Source of the DNA: an uncultured Rhodospirillales bacterium
Lineage (GTDB): Bacteria > Pseudomonadota > Alphaproteobacteria > CALMVH01
Direction: 5' to 3'
Assembly (NCBI GenBank): GCA_937873165.1
Contig: CALMVH010000015.1
Location: forward strand, 1 to 6,877
Length of the DNA stretch: 6,877 nucleotides
The translations under genes were made by a program, and so were the position numbers. Below the pieces are notes generated by a model. It ran no database searches. It had not been told where the DNA came from and saw only the letters and a list, made by a program, of their open reading frames with translations. Below, piece by piece: positions 1-6,332 of the stretch. The stretch's first letter is position 1; each line of letters starts with the position of its first letter.

Positions 1-442
1 CGCGAAATACGAGAACCTTGTCGATTGGGCTCGTACCGGTTCACTGTGGCCAATGACGTTCGGCCTTGCGTGCTGCGCCGTGGAGATGATCCACGCCTAC
101 ATGCCTCGCTACGATCTCGACCGGTTCGGGATTTTTCCCCGGGCGTCTCCGCGCCAGTCGGATGTCATGATTGTCGCCGGAACGCTGGTCAACAAGATGG
201 CTCCGGCACTGCGGAAGGTTTACGACCAGATGGCGGAACCCCGCTGGGTGATTTCAATGGGATCGTGCGCCAATGGTGGCGGCTATTATCATTACTCTTA
301 TTCCGTAGTGCGGGGCTGCGACCGCATCGTGCCCGTGGATATCTATGTGCCGGGCTGTCCGCCAACGGCTGAGGCTTTGGTTTATGGTATCCTGCAGCTG
401 CAGAAGAAGATTCGCCGCGACGGCATCAGGGTCGAGCGATGA
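1..442 (+). CDS. nuoB: NADH-quinone oxidoreductase subunit B (PSST/20 kDa), 3' part
   Basis: Peripheral-arm subunit of complex I that holds the terminal [4Fe-4S] cluster N2, which reduces ubiquinone. The reading frame is open from base 2, and 146 codons are present. About 25-35 N-terminal residues are inferred to lie upstream, because family members start well before the WARTGSLWPMTFGLACCAVEM region. All four N2 ligands are visible: the tandem cysteines (codons at 71-76), the cysteine of MGSCANGGG (266-268) and that of VPGCPPTAEAL (356-358). Their spacing matches the family. The 20 kDa signature GCDRIVPVDIYVPGCPP is intact. The internal ATG at 53 falls inside the conserved core, so it is not the true start. 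The stop overlaps the nuoC start (ATGA at 439-442), which implies translational coupling. No damage is seen in the visible part. Confidence 0.97.
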   Translation, partial: AKYENLVDWARTGSLWPMTFGLACCAVEMIHAYMPRYDLDRFGIFPRASPRQSDVMIVAGTLVNKMAPALRKVYDQMAEPRWVISMGSCANGGGYYHYSYSVVRGCDRIVPVDIYVPGCPPTAEALVYGILQLQKKIRRDGIRVER

Positions 443-1089
443 GCGGGACAAGCGACGCAGTCGCGCTGGCATACGACGAGACCGTCACTGCGCTGGTCAA
501 GCAAGCCGGCCATGAGATCTTGGACAACCGCGTGGTTCACGGCAGGGCCATCCTGACAGTTTCACGCGACTCCCTGATCCCGGTGCTCACGTACCTTCGA
601 GATGCGCCGGAGCTCAAGTTCGCGCAGATGGTCGATTTGTGCGGAGTCGATTATCCGGAGCGGCTGGAGCGCTTCGAGATCGTCTACAACCTGCTCAGCC
701 TCAAGTACAATCAACGTATCCAGATCAAGGTGACCACCGACGAGAACACACCCGTTCCCTCGATCACGCCCTTGTTCAACAGTGCTAACTGGTTCGAGCG
801 GGAAGCCTGGGATCTATACGGCATCTATTTTGCCGGGCATCCCGACCTGCGCCGTATCCTGACGGATTATGGCTTCGAGGGTCATCCCCTGCGCAAGGAC
901 TTCCCGCTGACTGGGTATGTGGAGCTGCGTTACGACCAGGAACAGAAACGCTGTGTGTACGAGCCTGTGACGCTAACGCAGGATTTCCGGATGTTCGACT
1001 TCATGAGCCCATGGGAGGCCATGACCGACGTCATGCTGCCGGGTGATGAAAAGGCCGTGCGCCCTTCGTACTGGAAGACACCAAAATGA
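439..1089 (+). CDS. nuoC: NADH-quinone oxidoreductase subunit C (30 kDa)
   Basis: Structural subunit of the complex I connecting arm. It carries no cofactor and packs against NuoD, NuoB and NuoI. The product is 216 residues, normal for an unfused alphaproteobacterial NuoC. The N-terminal half forms the alpha/beta fold of the family. The 30 kDa signature starts with EREAWDLYGIYF at residues 120-131 and continues through HPDLRRIL to 141. It is followed by TDYGFEGHPLRKDFPLTG (142-159). The C-terminal arm that wraps NuoD contains DFRMFDFMSPWE (182-193). The start is supported by the ATGA overlap with nuoB and by an AGGG at 428-431, seven bases upstream. It ends in an ATGA overlap with nuoD. As a separate gene it contrasts with the fused NuoCD of E. 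coli. Confidence 0.97.
   Translation: MSGTSDAVALAYDETVTALVKQAGHEILDNRVVHGRAILTVSRDSLIPVLTYLRDAPELKFAQMVDLCGVDYPERLERFEIVYNLLSLKYNQRIQIKVTTDENTPVPSITPLFNSANWFEREAWDLYGIYFAGHPDLRRILTDYGFEGHPLRKDFPLTGYVELRYDQEQKRCVYEPVTLTQDFRMFDFMSPWEAMTDVMLPGDEKAVRPSYWKTPK
1073..1077 (+). promoter_or_regulatory. Probable ribosome binding site of nuoD
   Basis: GGAAG lies inside the end of nuoC, eight bases before the ATG at 1086. It supports initiation at the overlapping ATGA, and therefore the longer NuoD N-terminus, over any downstream start such as the in-frame GTG near 1131. Confidence 0.55.
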
Positions 1090-2345
1090 TTAGATCAGAA
1101 ACGCCGGACGCGGGGGTCCGGGACGCGATCGTGGTCGAGGCTGTCACTGAAGAGTTGACAGGAATCGGATCAACCAAGATCCAGCCTTACACCATCAATT
1201 TTGGCCCCCAGCACCCGGCTGCGCACGGTGTGCTGCGTCTTGTGCTCGAGATGGATGGCGAGACGGTTGACCGGGTCGATCCGCATATCGGCCTGCTGCA
1301 CCGCGGTACCGAAAAGCTGATCGAGTACAAGACCTACATGCAGGCGGTGCCATACTTCGACCGGCTCGACTACGTGTCGCCGATGTGCGAGGAGCATGCC
1401 TTCGCCCTCGCGGTCGAGAAGCTCCTGCGGATTACTGCACCCCCGCGCGCCCAGTGGATACGCGTGCTTTTTGCCGAGATCACGCGGCTGCTCAATCATC
1501 TTCTGGCTGTGACCACCTATGTGCTGGACCTTGGCGCCACCACGCCGCCGATGTGGGGCATGGAAGAGCGCGAGCGCATGATGGAGTTCTACGAGGCGGT
1601 CTCGGGCGCCCGTATGCATGCCAACTATTTTCGTCCAGGCGGCGTAGCGTTCGACCTGCCGGACGGATTGCTGGACGATATCTATACGTACATGACCGGC
1701 ACCTTGCCCCGGCACCTCGACGACCTGAACAAGCTGATCACCCAGAACCGCATCGTGAAGCAGCGCACGGTGGATATCGGCGTGGTGACGCAGGCGCAGG
1801 CACTGGATTACGGCTTCTCCGGACCGGTGCTGCGGTCGTGCGGCGTTGCGTGGGATCTACGGAAGTCGCAGCCTTACGATGCCTATGATCAGGTCGATTT
1901 CGACATTCCCGTCGGCAGTACCGGCGATAACTACGCCCGCTATCTGGTGCGGATGGAGGAAATGCAGCAGTCGGTCCGGATCGTGTTGCAATGTTGCGAG
2001 AAAATGCCGAGTGGGCCTTACAAGGTCGATGACCGCAAGATCACGCCGCCGCCCCGCGCCGATATGAAGCGTTCGATGGAGTCGCTGATCCATCACTTCA
2101 AGCTTTTCACCGAAGGCATGCACGTGCCGGCTGGGGAAATCTACCAGGCGGTCGAGTCTCCCAAAGGCGAGTTCGGCGTTTACCTGGTATCGGATGGGTC
2201 TAATCATCCCTACCGCTGTCATATCCGGTCGCCCGGCTACGTGCATCTGGCAGCCCTGGACATGATGTCGCGTGGCCCCCTGCTGGCCGATGCGGTATCA
2301 AACATCGCTTCGGATGATATTGTCTTTGGGGAAATCGATCGATGA
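1086..2345 (+). CDS. nuoD: NADH-quinone oxidoreductase subunit D (49 kDa)
   Basis: Connecting-arm subunit related to the large subunit of NiFe hydrogenases. With NuoB it forms the ubiquinone head-group site. The product is 419 residues. The conserved fold begins at YTINFGPQHPAAHGVLRLVL (residues 35-54) after an N-terminal segment of about 30 residues. The quinone-site pair known from Thermus Nqo4 (His38, Tyr87) corresponds by motif to His47 (AAHG) and Tyr96 (RLDYVSP). The 49 kDa signature LHRGTEKLIEYK is at 71-82. The core then shows GATTPPMWGMEERE (150-163), SGARMHANYFRPGGV (173-187), AWDLRKSQPYDAY (255-267) and DIVFGEIDR (411-419) at the C-terminus. The hydrogenase NiFe cysteine ligands are absent, as expected for NuoD. 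It overlaps nuoC and nuoE by ATGA at both ends. Confidence 0.97.
   Translation: MIRSETPDAGVRDAIVVEAVTEELTGIGSTKIQPYTINFGPQHPAAHGVLRLVLEMDGETVDRVDPHIGLLHRGTEKLIEYKTYMQAVPYFDRLDYVSPMCEEHAFALAVEKLLRITAPPRAQWIRVLFAEITRLLNHLLAVTTYVLDLGATTPPMWGMEERERMMEFYEAVSGARMHANYFRPGGVAFDLPDGLLDDIYTYMTGTLPRHLDDLNKLITQNRIVKQRTVDIGVVTQAQALDYGFSGPVLRSCGVAWDLRKSQPYDAYDQVDFDIPVGSTGDNYARYLVRMEEMQQSVRIVLQCCEKMPSGPYKVDDRKITPPPRADMKRSMESLIHHFKLFTEGMHVPAGEIYQAVESPKGEFGVYLVSDGSNHPYRCHIRSPGYVHLAALDMMSRGPLLADAVSNIASDDIVFGEIDR
2328..2332 (+). promoter_or_regulatory. Ribosome binding site of nuoE
   Basis: GGGGA lies inside the 3' end of nuoD, nine bases before the ATG at 2342. It supports the ATGA-overlap start of nuoE. Confidence 0.55.
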
Positions 2346-2980
2346 GCGGGAAAAGTTTTTTCGCAGCCGAGCAGCCAACCTCGTTCGTGTTCACCGACGA
2401 GAACCTGCGCAGGGCGCAGGCGCATATTGCAAAATACCCGGCTGGCAAGCAGGCCAGCGCCATCCTGCCGCTGTTCCATATTGTGCAGGAGCAGCATGAC
2501 AACTGGATTCCGCGCGCCGCCATGAATTACGTCGCGGACATGCTGGAAATGCCGCGCATCAAGGCCTACGAGGTTGCGACGTTTTATTCGATGTTCAACA
2601 TGGCCCCGGTCGGCCGGCACACCATCGAAGTCTGTACCACGACGCCATGCTGGCTGCGTGGCTCGGCCGATCTGGTTGATGCTTGCCAGCGCCGCCTCGG
2701 CATCACCCTCAACGAAACCACGGCGGACAGGCACTTCACCCTGCGCGAGGTTGAATGCCTTGGGGCTTGCGTCAACGCGCCCATGATCCAGATCGGTGAA
2801 CATTACTACGAGGACCTGACGCGAGAGAGCATGGTCGGAATCATCGACGATCTTGTCGCTGGGCGTGAGCCGAAACCCGGTTCGCAAACCCGCAAGTACG
2901 GCTCGATGAACGATTCGGGTACGACGACCTTGATCGACGAGGCCAGGCAGCTCGGCGTGGCCGTGCAGGAAACCGTCTGA
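2342..2980 (+). CDS. nuoE: NADH-quinone oxidoreductase subunit E (24 kDa), [2Fe-2S] N1a
   Basis: Thioredoxin-fold [2Fe-2S] subunit of the NADH dehydrogenase module, paired with NuoF. It carries cluster N1a, close to the FMN. The product is 212 residues. A helical N-terminal part (about 18-90) contains RIKAYEVATFYSMFN (72-86), typical of the family. The N1a ligands are Cys98 and Cys103 (VCTTTPC) and Cys139 and Cys143 (ECLGACVNAP). The 24 kDa signature runs from Asp129 to Pro147 and fits fully. The C-terminal tail after about residue 175 (GREPKPGSQTRKYG onward) is polar and low in conservation. Such a tail is common in alphaproteobacteria and absent from the shorter E. coli protein (about 166 residues). 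The stop shares one base with the nuoF start, with no extra gene between them. Confidence 0.97.
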   Translation: MSGKSFFAAEQPTSFVFTDENLRRAQAHIAKYPAGKQASAILPLFHIVQEQHDNWIPRAAMNYVADMLEMPRIKAYEVATFYSMFNMAPVGRHTIEVCTTTPCWLRGSADLVDACQRRLGITLNETTADRHFTLREVECLGACVNAPMIQIGEHYYEDLTRESMVGIIDDLVAGREPKPGSQTRKYGSMNDSGTTTLIDEARQLGVAVQETV

Positions 2981-4263
2981 TGTTGCAAGACAAGGACCGC
3001 ATCTTCACGAACATCTTCGGATGGCAGGGCTACGGCCTTGAAGACGCCCGCAAGCGTGGCGATTGGGATGGGACTGCCGCCATCCTTGCCAGGGGCAGGG
3101 ACGCCATTATCGACGAGATGAAGACGTCCAACATGCGCGGCCGGGGCGGGGCAGGGTTCCCGACGGGTATGAAGTGGTCCTTCATGCCAAAGAATTCCGA
3201 CAAGCCTCATTACCTGGTGATTAACGCGGACGAGGGTGAGCCCGGCACTTGCAAGGACCGTGACATTCTGCGCCACGAGCCTCATAAACTGCTGGAAGGC
3301 GCGTTGATCGCGGCCTTTGCCATGGGCGCGCATGCGGCCTACATCTATGTGCGCGGCGAGTTTGCGCGTGAGATCAAGCATTTGCAGGCCGCTGTCGACC
3401 AGGCGTATGAAGCGGGGCTTCTGGGCAAGAATGCGTGCGGATCCGGTTTCGATTTCGATCTGTACGTTCATGCCGGCGCGGGGGCCTATATCGTCGGCGA
3501 AGAAACGGCCATGATCGAAAGCCTGGAAGGCAAGAAAGGCCAGCCTCGCAACAAGCCGCCCTTTCCCGCCATGGCAGGCCTGTATTCCTGCCCGACCACT
3601 GTCAATAACGTCGAGACATTAGCCTCCGTCCCCACAATCATGCGGCGTGGCGGAGCCTGGTTTGCCGGGTTCGGACGGCCCAAGAACAATGGCACAAAGC
3701 TGTTCTGCATCTCCGGTCACGTGAACAATCCTTGCAACGTCGAAGAAGAAATGGGCATCCCGCTTCGGGAGTTGATCGATAAGCACGCGGGTGGCGTGCG
3801 CGGCGGGTGGGATAACCTGATGTGCGTCATTCCCGGTGGCTCGTCGACGCCCCTCATCCCGGCCAACGAGTGCGCCGATGCGCTGATGGACTTCGACGGG
3901 CTGCGCGACCTGAAATCCGCCCTTGGTACCGCCGGTGTGATCGTCATGGACAAGTCGACCGACATCATCAAGGCCATCACCCGGCTTTCAAAATTCTACA
4001 TGCACGAAAGCTGTGGCCAGTGCACGCCCTGCCGCGAAGGCACGGGCTGGATGTGGCGCTTGATGGAACGGCTGAACGCAGGCAACGCGCGTTTTGAAGA
4101 AATCGATATGTTGATCGACGTGTCGAAGCAGATCGAAGGTCACACGATCTGCGCCCATGGCGATGCGTCTGCCTGGCCCATCCAGGGGCTGGTGCGGAAC
4201 TACAGGCCTTTGATCGAAGACCGAATTCGCGCCTATGCCGGTATCTTGCAGGCGGCGGAGTAA
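2980..4263 (+). CDS. nuoF: NADH-quinone oxidoreductase subunit F (51 kDa), NADH/FMN site and N3
   Basis: Catalytic entry subunit. It oxidises NADH, holds FMN and passes electrons to [4Fe-4S] cluster N3. The product is 427 residues, the normal length. The glycine-rich nucleotide/FMN segment RGRGGAGFPTGMKW is at 53-66, NADEGEPGTCKDRD at 82-95, and GAGAYIVGEETAMIES at 166-181. In the last motif the cysteine of the usual YICGEE is Val172. NKPPFPAMAGLYSCPTTVNN is at 191-210. The N3 ligands are Cys345, Cys348 and Cys351 (ESCGQCTPCREG) and Cys391 (HTICAHGD). The start ATG overlaps the nuoE stop by one base (TGATG), and AGGA at 2967-2970 lies nine bases upstream. nuoG follows after two bases. Apart from Val172 and His393 (often Leu in relatives), every key motif is intact. 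Confidence 0.97.
   Translation: MLQDKDRIFTNIFGWQGYGLEDARKRGDWDGTAAILARGRDAIIDEMKTSNMRGRGGAGFPTGMKWSFMPKNSDKPHYLVINADEGEPGTCKDRDILRHEPHKLLEGALIAAFAMGAHAAYIYVRGEFAREIKHLQAAVDQAYEAGLLGKNACGSGFDFDLYVHAGAGAYIVGEETAMIESLEGKKGQPRNKPPFPAMAGLYSCPTTVNNVETLASVPTIMRRGGAWFAGFGRPKNNGTKLFCISGHVNNPCNVEEEMGIPLRELIDKHAGGVRGGWDNLMCVIPGGSSTPLIPANECADALMDFDGLRDLKSALGTAGVIVMDKSTDIIKAITRLSKFYMHESCGQCTPCREGTGWMWRLMERLNAGNARFEEIDMLIDVSKQIEGHTICAHGDASAWPIQGLVRNYRPLIEDRIRAYAGILQAAE
4257..4260 (+). promoter_or_regulatory. Ribosome binding site of nuoG
   Basis: GGAG within the last codons of nuoF is five bases before the nuoG ATG at 4266. The gap between the two genes is only CC. Confidence 0.55.
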
Positions 4264-4265
4264 CC

Positions 4266-6329
4266 ATGCCCAAACTGACGATCGACGGAACCGAACTGGA
4301 AGTGGCACAGGGCACGTCCATCCTGCAGGCCTGCGAAGAGCTTGGTATCGAGATTCCCCATTTCTGCTACCATTCCAAGCTGTCCGTGCCGGCGAACTGC
4401 CGCATGTGCCTGGTGGAAATGCAGGGATCGCCAAAGCCCGTCGCGAGCTGCGCGATGCCCTGCGCGGATAACATGGTGATCCGCACCGCGAGCGAGCTGA
4501 CGCATCGCACCCGGCAGGACGTAATGGAGTTCCTGCTGATCAACCATCCGCTGGATTGCCCCATCTGCGATCAGGGCGGTGAGTGCGATCTCCAGGACCA
4601 GGCTGTCGGGTATGGCTACGACCGTGGCCGGTATTCCGAGGCCAAACGGGCGGTCAAGGACAAGTACATGGGGCCGCTGATCAAGCCCTTTATGACCCGT
4701 TGCATCCAGTGCACACGTTGCATTCGCTTCGCGGATGAGATTGCGGGCGTGCCGGAACTCGGCTTGCTCGGCCGCAGCGAAGATGTCGAGATCAGTACGT
4801 TTGTCGAGAAAGCCATTGCGTCCGAGCTGTCGGGGAACCTGATAGACGTCTGCCCGGTGGGCGCGTTGACATCCAAGCCATATGCCTTCGCCTATCGTTC
4901 GTGGGAGCTGAAGCGCACGGCGGGAATCGACGTCATGGATGCGGTTGGGTCCAACATTCGCATCGATTCGCGCGGGAACGAAGTCGTGCGTATCCTGCCG
5001 CGCCTTAACGAGGATGTGAATGAGGAGTGGATCGCGGACAAGTCGCGCTTCGCCTATGACGGGCTGAAGCGGCAGCGCCTGGATCGCCCCTACATGCGGG
5101 TCGATGGTTCCTTGCAGCCCGTCACGTGGGATAGGGCTTTGGAAGTCGCCGCGGCAAAATTGAAGGCCACGGCGCCGGACAGGATAGCCGCACTTGCCGG
5201 TGATCTGGTCGATGTCGAGTCGGTGGTCGCACTTGGCGACCTGATGAAATCCCTCGGTGTCGCCAATCTGGATTGTCGTCAGGACGGCGCGGAGTTCGAT
5301 ACCGCTCACCCCGCCGGGTACCTGTTCAACAGCACGATCGCCGGGATCGAGGAGGCCGATGCTATCCTGATCGTAGGCGGTTACCTCAGGTGGGAAGCGC
5401 CGTTGATTAACGCGCGCATTCGCAAGCGCCTGCTGGCGGGCGGGCTGAAAGTCGGCGTGATCGGGGAGCATCGCGACCAAACCTATCCGCATAAGTACCT
5501 GGGGGCGGGCGTCGAGACCTTGCAGGCCGTCGCGTCGGGCAACCATGAGTTCTGCGATATCCTGCGCAGCGCGCGCAAGCCGATGATCATCGTCAGCGCT
5601 TCCATCTTCGCCGGGGGCTCGGGTATAGCCTTGCAGGCGCTTTGCCGCCAGGCCGCCAGCATGTTCAACATGGTGACCGACGGCTGGAATGGGTTCAACG
5701 TCGTGCACACCGCAGCGGGCCGGATTGGCGCGGTCCAGGCCGGGTTCCTGCCGCAGGCGGGGGGGCTTGGCACCCGGGCGATCTGCAAGGCGGCGGCCGA
5801 TGGCAGGCTGGATCTCGTCTATCTGCTCGGGGCCGATGAAATCGAGCCGTCCACCCTGGGCAAGGCGTTTGTGATCTATCAGGGTCATCACGGCGATCAA
5901 GGCGCGCACCGTGCCGATCTGATCCTGCCGGGGGCTGCCTACACCGAGAAAACCGGTACTTACGTGAATACCGAAGGCCGAGTACAGGTATCCCGCGCCG
6001 CGGTGTTCCCGCCGGGCGAGGCCAAGGAAGACTGGAAGATCCTTCGGGCCTTGTCGGCGCTCGCCGCGAAGACCTTGCCGTATGACTCGCTGGGCGAGCT
6101 GCGTAGCCGGATGGCGCAGATTCCCGCGTTCCGCGATGGCGCTACACCATCGCCCTCGGGATGGGGCCAGTTCGGGACCGCGGGCCAGATCGAGAATCGC
6201 GTGTTTCCCGCCGCCATGTCGAACTATTACATGACGAACACGATCAGCCGTGCCTCGGTCACGATGGCCAAATGCACGGAAGAGTTCCTGGAGTTCCAGG
6301 CTCAGCCAAAAACCGGAACGGAGGGCTGA
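4266..6329 (+). CDS. nuoG: NADH-quinone oxidoreductase subunit G (75 kDa), Fe-S clusters N1b, N5, N4
   Basis: Largest peripheral subunit. It wires electrons from NuoF toward NuoI/NuoB. The product is 687 residues, the usual alphaproteobacterial/mitochondrial length (E. coli is about 900). An N-terminal plant-type ferredoxin domain (1-78) holds N1b: Cys34, Cys45, Cys48 and Cys62, in PHFCYHSKLSVPANCRMC and then SCAMPC. N5 has the His-Cys3 set His94, Cys98, Cys101 and Cys107 (HPLDCPICDQGGECDLQ). N4 uses Cys146, Cys149 and Cys152 (RCIQCTRCIRF) and Cys196 (DVCPVGALTS). All three 75 kDa signatures fit. From about 220 on there is a molybdopterin-oxidoreductase-like domain that in this family holds no molybdenum. 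No CxxCxxxC follows Cys196, so N7 is absent. The C-terminal tail SNYYMTNTISRASVTMAKC is at 652-670. Cys66, four residues after the last N1b ligand, is an extra cysteine of unknown role. Confidence 0.97.
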   Translation: MPKLTIDGTELEVAQGTSILQACEELGIEIPHFCYHSKLSVPANCRMCLVEMQGSPKPVASCAMPCADNMVIRTASELTHRTRQDVMEFLLINHPLDCPICDQGGECDLQDQAVGYGYDRGRYSEAKRAVKDKYMGPLIKPFMTRCIQCTRCIRFADEIAGVPELGLLGRSEDVEISTFVEKAIASELSGNLIDVCPVGALTSKPYAFAYRSWELKRTAGIDVMDAVGSNIRIDSRGNEVVRILPRLNEDVNEEWIADKSRFAYDGLKRQRLDRPYMRVDGSLQPVTWDRALEVAAAKLKATAPDRIAALAGDLVDVESVVALGDLMKSLGVANLDCRQDGAEFDTAHPAGYLFNSTIAGIEEADAILIVGGYLRWEAPLINARIRKRLLAGGLKVGVIGEHRDQTYPHKYLGAGVETLQAVASGNHEFCDILRSARKPMIIVSASIFAGGSGIALQALCRQAASMFNMVTDGWNGFNVVHTAAGRIGAVQAGFLPQAGGLGTRAICKAAADGRLDLVYLLGADEIEPSTLGKAFVIYQGHHGDQGAHRADLILPGAAYTEKTGTYVNTEGRVQVSRAAVFPPGEAKEDWKILRALSALAAKTLPYDSLGELRSRMAQIPAFRDGATPSPSGWGQFGTAGQIENRVFPAAMSNYYMTNTISRASVTMAKCTEEFLEFQAQPKTGTEG
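6320..6324 (+). promoter_or_regulatory. Ribosome binding site of nuoH
   Basis: A full GGAGG Shine-Dalgarno core ends eight bases before the ATG at 6333 and overlaps the last codons of nuoG. It is the strongest such site in the window and fixes the nuoH start. Confidence 0.7.
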
Positions 6330-6332
6330 GCC

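Noticed and set aside
25..372. 115-codon + strand frame overlapping nuoB
   Set aside because: It is an out-of-frame reading of the NuoB core, arginine- and glycine-rich. The N2 ligand motifs are in the other frame.
1155..1183. TTGACA near the start of nuoD as a promoter
   Set aside because: At the proper spacing there is only gatcca, not a -10 box. The tight operon layout gives no reason for a promoter here.
1170..1715. 181-codon open frame on the - strand inside nuoD
   Set aside because: It lies wholly opposite conserved NuoD core sequence, is rich in H, R and Q, and has no motif or supported start.
2237..2887. 216-codon open frame on the - strand over nuoE
   Set aside because: Same codon-in-register antisense effect. 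No family motif is seen, and the + strand is fully explained by nuoE with all four cluster ligands.
4161..4175. His393 in the NuoF CAHGD motif in place of the common CALGD
   Set aside because: E. coli NuoF also has CAH at this point as I recall, so histidine is tolerated. Ligand Cys391 is intact.
4866..4895. TTGACA-like -35 element inside nuoG as an internal promoter
   Set aside because: The bases 17-18 positions downstream (cgccta/gcctat) do not resemble a -10 box, and the bases encode the conserved GALTSKPYAFAY segment.
6324..6332. Short palindrome GGCTGAGCC between nuoG and nuoH as a terminator
   Set aside because: The arms are four bases with a one-base centre, which cannot fold as a hairpin. 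There is no T-run, and it contains the nuoG stop and the spacer after the nuoH Shine-Dalgarno.
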